A stretch of 13,329 nt of DNA from Acidobacteriota bacterium (lineage in GTDB: Bacteria > Acidobacteriota > Holophagae > Thermotomaculales > Thermotomaculaceae). Below the pieces are notes generated by a model. The model saw nothing but the letters and a program-made list of their open reading frames with translations, had not been told where the DNA came from and searched no databases. The translations under genes and the position numbers were made by a program. The stretch covers positions 1-13,329 of the forward strand of contig JAMOUY010000072.1 of NCBI GenBank assembly GCA_027067895.1. The letters run 5' to 3'. Of this stretch, positions 1 through 6,172 are shown in pieces. Numbering within the stretch: position 1 is the first letter of the stretch; every line of letters begins with the position of its first letter.

Positions 1-216
1 AGACCGAATCCTTCCCCGATTAACAGAATAACCCCTCAATCCGAGGAAAAAATACTTGTAAGCGGACAAATTGTAGGCGTTTACTCTCCCTGCAAAGACA
101 GACCTTACAAAGATTTTATGAAGGGGGATACTTATTCGGATTGGAAATTTATCGCTCCGGTAATTACAAGAACAAAAAGGATAAAATTAAGGAGAAGAAA
201 AAATGAAGTTCCATGA
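1..216 (+). CDS. C-terminal fragment of a probable type II secretion/type IV pilus pseudopilin (GspG-like)
   Basis: Frame 1 is open from the first base to a TGA at 214-216, giving the last 71 residues of a protein whose start lies outside the window. The fragment reads GQIVGVYSPCKDRPYKDF followed by a short spacer and YSDWKFI, then a basic tail (TRTKRIKLRRRKN). The pattern 'G-x-I-G-V-x-S ... P-x-K ... Y-x-x-W-x-F' resembles, from memory, the C-terminal end of small GspG-like pseudopilins of Deltaproteobacteria and Acidobacteria, whose N-terminal prepilin helix would be upstream. It overlaps the following arsR gene by 14 bases, so the two are probably co-transcribed. The family call is a recollection of a motif, not an alignment; it could be an unrelated hypothetical protein. 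That it is coding is supported by the long open frame and the tight overlap. Confidence 0.5.
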   Translation, partial: RPNPSPINRITPQSEEKILVSGQIVGVYSPCKDRPYKDFMKGDTYSDWKFIAPVITRTKRIKLRRRKNEVP

Positions 217-496
217 GAAATCGCTAAAAAATGCATCAGAATGTTTAAAAGTATTGTCCCACCCTCTTCGTCTGCAAATTCTTTTTCTTATTAAAGACAA
301 ACCGATGAATGTTTCTTCAATTGAAAAATTAACCGGTGCTTCTCAATCAAATGTTTCCCAACATCTTGCTATAATGAGGTATAACGGTATGGTTTCTCAG
401 GAGAAAAAAGGCAACGAGGTTTACTATGCGGTGTCAAGTGAAAGGCTTAAAAGACTTCTTGAAATAATAGGAGATTTGCTTTGTGAAAGGCATTAA
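203..496 (+). CDS. ArsR/SmtB-family winged-helix transcriptional regulator
   Basis: This 97-residue protein has the size and layout of ArsR-type repressors. The helix LKVLSHPLRLQIL is followed by the helix-turn-helix at about residues 36-60 (recognition helix around SQSNVSQHLAIM), and a beta-hairpin wing rich in charge (EKKGNEVYYAV) at about residues 66-77. The ATG has a good AAGGAG ribosome-binding site at 189-194. The classical CxC metal site of ArsR/SmtB (the ELCVC-type motif in helix 3) is absent. The only cysteines are Cys14 near the start of the first helix and Cys94 near the C-terminus, so any thiol or metal sensing would have to use those. It sits inside a coupled run between a pseudopilin-like gene and pgpA, overlapping each by 14 bases. 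No operator dyad is evident next to it, so its target is unknown. Confidence 0.88.
   Translation: MKFHEKSLKNASECLKVLSHPLRLQILFLIKDKPMNVSSIEKLTGASQSNVSQHLAIMRYNGMVSQEKKGNEVYYAVSSERLKRLLEIIGDLLCERH
469..473 (+). promoter_or_regulatory. Ribosome-binding site for the GTG start of pgpA
   Basis: AGGAG lies nine bases upstream of the GTG at 483, inside the arsR coding sequence. It supports the GTG start, because there is no in-frame ATG before the conserved N-terminal motif of PgpA. Confidence 0.6.
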
Positions 497-953
497 CTAT
501 TTAATCGCCACTTTTTTCTATTCCGGTTATTTTCCGAAAGCACCGGGCACATTTGCTTCCTTTGTTGCAGGGATTTTTGCCTGTTTGATTTTACACTTTC
601 GCGGAATAAATTTTTTGTTTGCTTTTTTTGTAATTTCAACTTTGCTCGGTTTTTTCTCTTCCGGATATGTTGAAAAAAAGGAAAGGAAAAAAGACCCGTC
701 AATTGTTGTTATAGACGAGGTTGCGGGAATTCTTGCTTCCGTTTTGATTATTGCTTTTTTTTACAACGGTATTCTATGGAATTTTGTTTTATCCTTCTTG
801 TTTTTCAGGTTGTACGACATATTTAAGGTTTTTCCCGTGAATAAAATGGAGAATATAGGCGGAGGAAGTGGTATAATGCTTGATGACATTGTTGCAGGCA
901 TTATGGCCGGTGTTTCCGGGCTTGTAATTCTTTTTATTTTCGGGAAGATTTAA
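483..953 (+). CDS. pgpA: Phosphatidylglycerophosphatase A
   Basis: PgpA is an integral membrane phosphatase that removes phosphate from phosphatidylglycerophosphate to give phosphatidylglycerol in phospholipid synthesis. The 156-residue protein carries the family signatures in order. These are the N-terminal GYFPKAPGTFAS (residues 15-26), DPSIVVIDEVAGI (71 onward, with Asp78-Glu79), RLYDIFKVFPVNKME, and the glycine-rich GGGSGIMLDD (126-135, with Asp134-Asp135). Several hydrophobic stretches between the motifs fit a small polytopic membrane protein, and the length is normal for the family. The start is GTG, supported by AGGAG nine bases upstream. The gene overlaps arsR by 14 bases and its TAA stop overlaps the ribF ATG by one base, so translation is probably coupled through all three. 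The link to ribF is likely only operonic, since the two pathways are unrelated. Confidence 0.93.
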   Translation: MKGINYLIATFFYSGYFPKAPGTFASFVAGIFACLILHFRGINFLFAFFVISTLLGFFSSGYVEKKERKKDPSIVVIDEVAGILASVLIIAFFYNGILWNFVLSFLFFRLYDIFKVFPVNKMENIGGGSGIMLDDIVAGIMAGVSGLVILFIFGKI

Positions 954-1897
954 TGAAAACTATTTATCATAGAGAATCCGATTTTTCTTTAAATGCGTCA
1001 ATAGTAACCATAGGAAATTTTGACGGCGTTCATATAGGTCATCAAAAAATAATAAATCTCGCAAAAGAAAGTGCGGAAAAATCTCAACTTCCTCTCGTTG
1101 TAGTGAGTTTTGACCCTCATCCGGGAAAGGTTTTATATCCGGGGAAAGCACCTAAACTTATAAAAACAAGAAAACAAAAGAGAGACCTTTTAAGGAAAAT
1201 GGGAGTGGATTACTTTTACGTAATAAACTTTACTCCGTCTTTTGCCAAAAAATCTCCTGAGGATTTCGTAAACGAAGTTTTGATTGATTCCCTTGGCGCA
1301 AGGGAAATCTATGTCGGTTTTAACTTTGCTTTCGGGTTAAACAGAAGCGGCAATGTTGATTTTCTTAAAAAACAGGGAGAGAAAAAAGGATTTAAGGTTT
1401 TTCCCGTTCCCCCTGTAAAAGTTGACGGTGAAATTGTTTCAAGTTCGGCAATCAGAAAACTGCTTGAAGAGGGAAACGTAAGAAAGGCAAACCGTTTTTT
1501 GGGAAGATACTATTACCTTGAAGGAATTGTTATCCACGGGCAGCAGATTGGAAGAAAAATAGGATTTCCCACCGCAAATATAATAACGGAAAACGAACTT
1601 GTCCCGAGGCTTGGAGTTTACGCTTCCTACACACGTTTAAACGGGCATGAACTTCCAAGTATAACCAATATAGGATATAAACCTACATTTGGAAGCGAAA
1701 AAATAATTGTAGAAACCCATATTTTTGATTTTAACAGAGAAATTTACGGAGAATTGATAGAGGTAAAATTTGTTGATTTTATAAGGCCGGAGAAGAAATT
1801 TGACAGTGTGGAAAGTCTTGTGAGCGAAATTAAAAAGAATTGCGAGCATTGTAAAAAACTTCTTTTAAAAGACGGCAAGCAGGCTAATGACAACTGA
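953..1897 (+). CDS. ribF: Bifunctional riboflavin kinase / FMN adenylyltransferase
   Basis: RibF phosphorylates riboflavin to FMN and adenylates FMN to FAD, in the cytoplasm. The 314-residue protein has the standard two-domain layout. The N-terminal nucleotidyltransferase (about 1-180) has GNFDGVHIGH (residues 21-30), VSFDPHP, NFAFGLNRSGN and SSSAIRKLLEEGNV. The C-terminal flavokinase (about 187-305) begins YLEGIVIHG and contains IGFPTAN (203-209), TNIGYKPTFG and ETHIFDFN. Length matches the family. It starts on an ATG that overlaps the pgpA stop by one base, with a weak upstream GGGAAG. The C-terminus carries an extra Cys pair (NCEHCKKL), a small clade feature of unknown meaning. FAD made here could feed flavoenzymes generally, and no particular partner is indicated by context. 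Confidence 0.96.
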   Translation: MKTIYHRESDFSLNASIVTIGNFDGVHIGHQKIINLAKESAEKSQLPLVVVSFDPHPGKVLYPGKAPKLIKTRKQKRDLLRKMGVDYFYVINFTPSFAKKSPEDFVNEVLIDSLGAREIYVGFNFAFGLNRSGNVDFLKKQGEKKGFKVFPVPPVKVDGEIVSSSAIRKLLEEGNVRKANRFLGRYYYLEGIVIHGQQIGRKIGFPTANIITENELVPRLGVYASYTRLNGHELPSITNIGYKPTFGSEKIIVETHIFDFNREIYGELIEVKFVDFIRPEKKFDSVESLVSEIKKNCEHCKKLLLKDGKQANDN

Positions 1898-1903
1898 TTA
1901 TTT

Positions 1904-1935
1904 TAGAAAAATTAATTTAGTTTCTATTTTTTTTT
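1904..1935 (+). terminator. Possible weak intrinsic terminator after ribF
   Basis: TAGAAA (1904-1909) and TTTCTA (1921-1926) form a 6-bp stem with an 11-base loop, directly followed by nine T residues. The stem is AT-rich and weak, so termination may be partial. Position just after the ribF stop is right. Confidence 0.35.
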
Positions 1936-1946
1936 ATATAAAATGC

Positions 1947-1975
1947 TTGACTTTAAAACTATTAAACTATTAAAA
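1947..1975 (+). promoter_or_regulatory. Candidate promoter for the LysM-protein gene
   Basis: TTGACT at 1947-1952 is a good -35 box. The -10 is ambiguous: TATTAA at 1968-1973 (15-base spacer) or TTAAAA at 1970-1975 (17-base spacer). An 8-base tandem repeat, AAACTATT at 1956-1963 and 1964-1971, occupies the spacer and touches the -10. A ribosome-binding site AGGGGTGG follows at 1999-2006, just before the ATG at 2011. Confidence 0.4.
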
Positions 1976-2010
1976 TTAAACCAAGAATTTTACTTTTTAG
2001 GGGTGGATTT

Positions 2011-3129
2011 ATGAAAATTAAGAAAAAGTTTTTATTTGTTTTAATGTTTGCAATGATTTGTTTTACCGTCTCTTATGCCGAGATTAAGGTTGAAAAACAT
2101 TGGACTCCCTACAATCCTCCTATGAGTTATCCTGACGGGACGAATGTGTACATTATCGTCAAAGGGGATACTTTGTGGGATTTGGCGGGAAGATTTTTGA
2201 AAAATCCTTATCTTTGGCCTAAGATATGGGAAAAAAACAAATACATAACCGACCCTCATTGGATTTACCCGGGAGACCCTCTTGTAATTGAAGCGGTTGA
2301 AACGGTTGAAACGGCAGCGGAAAAGGCAAACAATCCTTCCGATGAAGTTAAAGATTTTGGAAAAGAAAACGGGGACAACGACGGCGGACAGGCTTCCGCG
2401 CAGGAAGATACCGATGCAAAAGAGTCAAACGTTTATGAGTCTGCAAGCATTTCAGACATTAAAAACGCATCTTACTCCATCACTGTGGATTCTTTGAAAG
2501 ATTATGAAAAAACCGCTTTCTTAGGGCATGTTGTTGAAGGAGACGAAGACGAACAGATTAACTTTGCTACTCCCGACGTTATTTATGCTCAGGAATATGC
2601 AGAGGGGAATTTCGCTCCCAATGAAGAATACACTGTTGTTAGGCCTGTAAAAACCGTTGAGATTGCGAAAGACAAATATGCGGTAATTCTTCAAAGGCTT
2701 GCCGATGTTAAAGTGTTGTGCGTAAACGACGGTATTGCTACGGCTAAATTCACCTATTCTTCTCATCCTGTTAAAAGAGGCGATTTTCTTATAAAGAAAG
2801 AATATGAGCCTATTCCACTTCTTGTTGATTATTCACCGAAGACGGGAGACTGTCAGCTACCCGACAAAGATTCCATGCACGGTATAGTCTACGCAAAAGA
2901 CAACTCTCCTCATGTTGGACAGGGCGACGTAATTGTTGTTGAAGGCGGGAAAGATGCTTTTTCCGCAGGCGATATTGTTCAATTTTTCAGAAAACTCAAA
3001 CACATAGACAGGTATATCTATCTTGGCGAAGGTGTTGTTTTGTTCACAAACGATGCTACTTCCACAGTTAAGATTTTGTATTCCGAAAGGGAAATGCCTG
3101 TTGAGGAGACTGTTGCGGTAAAAAGGTAG
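2011..3129 (+). CDS. Secreted LysM-domain protein (peptidoglycan-binding)
   Basis: A 372-residue exported protein. Residues 1-23 are a signal peptide: basic KIKKK, a hydrophobic core, and a likely cleavage after SYA. A single LysM domain covers about residues 47-93, with the hallmark [13 protein letters not shown], then LWPKIWEKN and [10 protein letters not shown]. It is expected to bind peptidoglycan glycan chains. Residues about 95-140 are a low-complexity acidic linker rich in Glu, Asp, Asn and Gly. The C-terminal part (about 150-372) is beta-rich in look, with [12 protein letters not shown] and [10 protein letters not shown] do not recognise it as a named catalytic domain; similar LysM proteins of unknown role occur in Deltaproteobacteria and Acidobacteria. 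There is no lipobox, so it is probably soluble in the periplasm. The stop is three bases before the thioredoxin-like gene, so the two are likely co-expressed. Role in envelope maintenance is an inference. Confidence 0.85.
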   Translation: MKIKKKFLFVLMFAMICFTVSYAEIKVEKHWTPYNPPMSYPDGTNVYIIVKGDTLWDLAGRFLKNPYLWPKIWEKNKYITDPHWIYPGDPLVIEAVETVETAAEKANNPSDEVKDFGKENGDNDGGQASAQEDTDAKESNVYESASISDIKNASYSITVDSLKDYEKTAFLGHVVEGDEDEQINFATPDVIYAQEYAEGNFAPNEEYTVVRPVKTVEIAKDKYAVILQRLADVKVLCVNDGIATAKFTYSSHPVKRGDFLIKKEYEPIPLLVDYSPKTGDCQLPDKDSMHGIVYAKDNSPHVGQGDVIVVEGGKDAFSAGDIVQFFRKLKHIDRYIYLGEGVVLFTNDATSTVKILYSEREMPVEETVAVKR

Positions 3130-3132
3130 GAA

Positions 3133-3519
3133 ATGAAAATACTCTATATCGGGGCAGCGGTTATCGCTGCCCTTTTTGTTTTAAAAATAATCCTTCAAAT
3201 TATTGTTGTTAAAAAGGCTAAAAAGAATGTAGGGGCAAAGTTGTCGGATTTGCTTCCAGATTTCAGAGGGAAAGACTTTTTTCTCTATCTCTATTCTCCT
3301 ACGTGCACTCCGTGTGTTCGTCTCACTCCCAAAATCAAAGACTTAATTTCCAAGGGAGTAAAAGGAAGAATGATTGATTTAAGCCAAAATATTGAAATTG
3401 CAAAGAAATTGGGTATAATGGCTACTCCTTCGGTTGTAATTGTGAAAGACGGCTATGTTAAAGATGTTTTAATGGGACTTATAAATCCGGAAGATATTGA
3501 AAAATATTTTAATCAATGA
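3133..3519 (+). CDS. Membrane-anchored thioredoxin-fold protein
   Basis: A 128-residue protein made of one N-terminal membrane segment (about residues 3-26) and a thioredoxin fold. The active site is SPTCTPC with the redox pair Cys58 and Cys61, and the conserved cis-proline is Pro99 in the ATPSVVIV strand. The sequence PTCTPC differs from the WCGPC of classical thioredoxin, so redox potential and partner are uncertain; thiol-disulfide exchange is the family function. Lysines cluster directly after the membrane segment (KKAKK, 27-31), which under the positive-inside rule would place the thioredoxin domain in the cytoplasm, not the periplasm. The start has AGGTAGGA upstream, overlapping the stop of the LysM gene. 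The TGA stop overlaps the ATG of the next gene by four bases (ATGA). Confidence 0.85.
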   Translation: MKILYIGAAVIAALFVLKIILQIIVVKKAKKNVGAKLSDLLPDFRGKDFFLYLYSPTCTPCVRLTPKIKDLISKGVKGRMIDLSQNIEIAKKLGIMATPSVVIVKDGYVKDVLMGLINPEDIEKYFNQ

Positions 3520-6104
3520 AAATAATCACATCTCATATAAACCTTGATTTTGACGGTTTTGCATCTTCTTGCCTTTTAAAACTCTATTTCAAAGATTATG
3601 GCATTGTTTTTCCCGGTTCAAAAGAAAACAAAGTCAACTCTTATGTAAAAAAAAATTCTGATTGGCTTCCCGAGGAATTAAGTTTAAAAGAAGTTAGGGA
3701 AAAAGAGATAAAAGAAGCGGTAATTGCCGATACCTCTTCCTGTAAAAGGCTTGGAGAGTTGTGCAGAAAAATTAAAAATGCCGAGATTTATCTTTTTGAC
3801 CATCACTTTACAGACCACAATGCCATTAAAGTTAAAGAAGAAAATCTTTTTTTGAAAAAAAGAGGCTCAACTTCAACAATTGTTGTTGAGTTTTTAAAAG
3901 AAAAGGGTGTGGAAATTCCGGCAAAATTTGCCACATTGGGGGTTATAGGAATTTACGAAGATACCGATTTTCTCTCATTTGCCGAAACCACTCCTTACGA
4001 TGCGGAAGCGGTTGCCTATCTTCTGAAATGCGGAGCGGATTTGACGGAAGTAAGCAGGGTTTTAAAAACTCCTTTAAACAAAGAGCAAGTTGAATTGTTA
4101 AACAAAATAATTCCCGCAATAGAGAAAATAAAAGTCAAGGGAAGGGAAATTTCAATTGTTCAACTCTCGTTAAATTCTTATTATTCCGATGTTTCAACAG
4201 TTATACACAGGGTTATGGAATTGGAAGCGATTGACCTTTTTATTGCCATTATTCAAATGGAAAAAAAGGTTTATCTAATGGTAAAAAGCAACTTTACAGA
4301 CATTGATTTGAAAAAATTATTCGGAAAAACAAAAGGCGGACACAAAAATGTCATATCAATCGTTTACAAAGACAAAACGGTTTTTGAAGTGAGAAGCCTT
4401 GTTGAAAAAATATTGAAGAAAATCCCGCCACTTCATAAATGCGGGGATATTGCTTCACCGCCTATTACCGTTTTAAAAGAGCACCAAACCGTTAAAGAAG
4501 TTTTTGAAATTTTCAACAGGGTTAAGGTAAATTCTCTCCCCCTTGCGGATACCAACGGCAATTTTATAGGCTATGTTTTAAGGCAGGACATTGATTACGC
4601 AATATCCAAAAACCTTCACTCAATTCCTGTGGAAAACTTTGCAAACAGAGAGGTTTTCATCGTAGACGAAAATGATGACGTTGAAACCGCCAAGAAAATC
4701 TTTCTTGAAACGGGGGTGAAACTTTTGTTTGTCAAAAGCAAAAAAGGTGAAACAAAAATAATAACAAGGACATCCGCTTTGAAGTACACTTCTTTGGTGA
4801 AGGAAATTGGGACAAAACAAACCTTAAACCTCAAAAGCAGGTTAAGGGAAAATCTGCCGGAAAAAATTTACTCAATTCTGGAAACAGTTTCTTTTATCGC
4901 AAAAAAGTTGGATGTTGAGGTCTACATTGTCGGTGGATTTGTCAGGGACCTTTTGCTTAAAAAGAAAAACTACGACCTTGATTTTGTTGTTTCAAAAGGG
5001 GGAATGGAATTCGGGAAGAAACTTGCGGAAGAATTAAGCGCAAGGGTAAAAGTGCATGACAAATTTGATACAGCCGTGGTAATTCTTCCGGACGGTTTGA
5101 GATTGGATGTGGCAACTTTAAGGTTTGAATATTACGATATGCCCGGCGATTTACCGAGAATAACCCCCGGTAATCTCTTCCATGACCTATACAGAAGAGA
5201 CTTTACAATCAACGCCATGGCAATTTGCCTTAACATTCAAAGATTCGGCGAATTGATAGATTACTTTAACGGAAGAAGAGATTTAAAAGACAGAATAATA
5301 AGGGTGTTGCACTCTTTGAGTTTTATTGACGACCCGACAAGGGTTTTAAGGGCTTTGAGGTTTAAACACAGATACAAATTTAGAATAGGCAAAACTACCG
5401 AAAGCCTCATGCTTTCCGCTTCAAAACTCAACATTTTTTCCACAATAAGCGGAAGCAGGTTTTTAAAGGAATTTTCCCTTTTGTTTGCAGAGAAAAACGC
5501 ATCTTTCATATTTAACGATTTTGAGAAATACGGATGCGTTAAATTTTTCGGCAAAAACATAGAACTTGACCATTACGTAAAATCCCTTGCCTTGAATATA
5601 GATTCCGTAGTTGTGTGGTATGGCCTTTTGTATAAAAAACCTGCTGAGAATTGGCTTTTATACCTTATGGCAATGCTGATTCATGCAAACAAGGAAGACA
5701 GGGAAAAAATTGCCAAAAAACTTTCTCTGAAAAGAAGGGAAAAAGAAATAATTTTAAATTACAAAGCATTTTTGAGAGAGTACTCATATTTTGCGAAAAG
5801 TGAAAGAAAATTTTCCGAATTATACCATTTCTTTAAATATCGCGAAATAGAGGAGTTGCTTTTTGCTTTGGCTTTTTTTGACGATGAAAACTATAAAAAA
5901 AACATAAGCCTTTACATAGACAAGTATATTGATTTCAAACTTCACGTAGGCGGAAAGGACGCAATTGCCCTTGGCATGAAAGAAGGTAGGGAGATAAAAG
6001 AGGTTTTGGATAAGGTGATTTCTGACGCCATTGATATGAATGTTACGACAAAAGAAGGGCAGTTGAAACTTTTGGAAAAGCACGCAAGAGACTTTCTTGG
6101 CTAA
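3516..6104 (+). CDS. DHH phosphoesterase - CBS pair - tRNA nucleotidyltransferase/poly(A) polymerase fusion
   Basis: This 862-residue protein joins three modules. (1) A DHH/DHHA1 phosphoesterase, about 1-300: HINLDFDG (His7, Asp11, Asp13), ADTSS, FDHH (Asp95-His96-His97), GIYEDTDFLSF, and GGH at 274-276. (2) Two CBS repeats, about 308-430, which usually bind adenine nucleotides. (3) A class II polymerase-beta-type nucleotidyltransferase, about 455-862: YIVGGFVRDLL (VGGFVRD from residue 472), the catalytic YDLDF (Asp487 and Asp489), RRDFTINAMA, and IDDPTRVLRALRF, ending in an HVGGKDAIALGM region typical of these enzymes. This architecture is known in several bacterial phyla; members include CCA-, CC- or A-adding tRNA enzymes and poly(A) polymerases, and sequence alone does not decide which. 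The DHH module resembles nanoRNase/pAp phosphatases and might trim RNA ends. There is no strong ribosome-binding site, so translation likely depends on coupling through the ATGA overlap with the upstream gene. Confidence 0.92.
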   Translation: MKIITSHINLDFDGFASSCLLKLYFKDYGIVFPGSKENKVNSYVKKNSDWLPEELSLKEVREKEIKEAVIADTSSCKRLGELCRKIKNAEIYLFDHHFTDHNAIKVKEENLFLKKRGSTSTIVVEFLKEKGVEIPAKFATLGVIGIYEDTDFLSFAETTPYDAEAVAYLLKCGADLTEVSRVLKTPLNKEQVELLNKIIPAIEKIKVKGREISIVQLSLNSYYSDVSTVIHRVMELEAIDLFIAIIQMEKKVYLMVKSNFTDIDLKKLFGKTKGGHKNVISIVYKDKTVFEVRSLVEKILKKIPPLHKCGDIASPPITVLKEHQTVKEVFEIFNRVKVNSLPLADTNGNFIGYVLRQDIDYAISKNLHSIPVENFANREVFIVDENDDVETAKKIFLETGVKLLFVKSKKGETKIITRTSALKYTSLVKEIGTKQTLNLKSRLRENLPEKIYSILETVSFIAKKLDVEVYIVGGFVRDLLLKKKNYDLDFVVSKGGMEFGKKLAEELSARVKVHDKFDTAVVILPDGLRLDVATLRFEYYDMPGDLPRITPGNLFHDLYRRDFTINAMAICLNIQRFGELIDYFNGRRDLKDRIIRVLHSLSFIDDPTRVLRALRFKHRYKFRIGKTTESLMLSASKLNIFSTISGSRFLKEFSLLFAEKNASFIFNDFEKYGCVKFFGKNIELDHYVKSLALNIDSVVVWYGLLYKKPAENWLLYLMAMLIHANKEDREKIAKKLSLKRREKEIILNYKAFLREYSYFAKSERKFSELYHFFKYREIEELLFALAFFDDENYKKNISLYIDKYIDFKLHVGGKDAIALGMKEGREIKEVLDKVISDAIDMNVTTKEGQLKLLEKHARDFLG

Positions 6105-6119
6105 AATTTTCCTTTTTCC

Positions 6120-6148
6120 TTTAAAACCTTAAAAAATTTCACTATAAT
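6120..6148 (+). promoter_or_regulatory. Probable sigma-70-type promoter for the adenosine deaminase gene
   Basis: A perfect TATAAT at 6143-6148 is preceded by TTTAAA at 6120-6125 with a 17-base spacer. The expected transcript start (about 6155) leaves a very short leader, with the ribosome-binding site AGGGAGG at 6162-6168 before the ATG at 6173. Confidence 0.6.
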
Positions 6149-6172
6149 TTTTTAAAAGATTAGGGAGGTTCT

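Noticed and set aside
869..877. TGGTATAAT, a perfect extended -10 inside pgpA upstream of ribF
   Set aside because: It coincides with the codons for the invariant GSGIM motif of PgpA, and pgpA-ribF overlap makes a separate promoter unnecessary.
2294..2311. Nine-base tandem duplication (CGGTTGAAA twice) in the LysM gene
   Set aside because: Only two copies in a low-complexity linker coding for a repeated Val-Glu-Thr; ordinary linker drift.
3414..3419. TATAAT inside the thioredoxin-like gene, about 100 bases before the fusion gene
   Set aside because: No TG extension or convincing -35, and it is encoded by a normal Gly-Ile-Met stretch.
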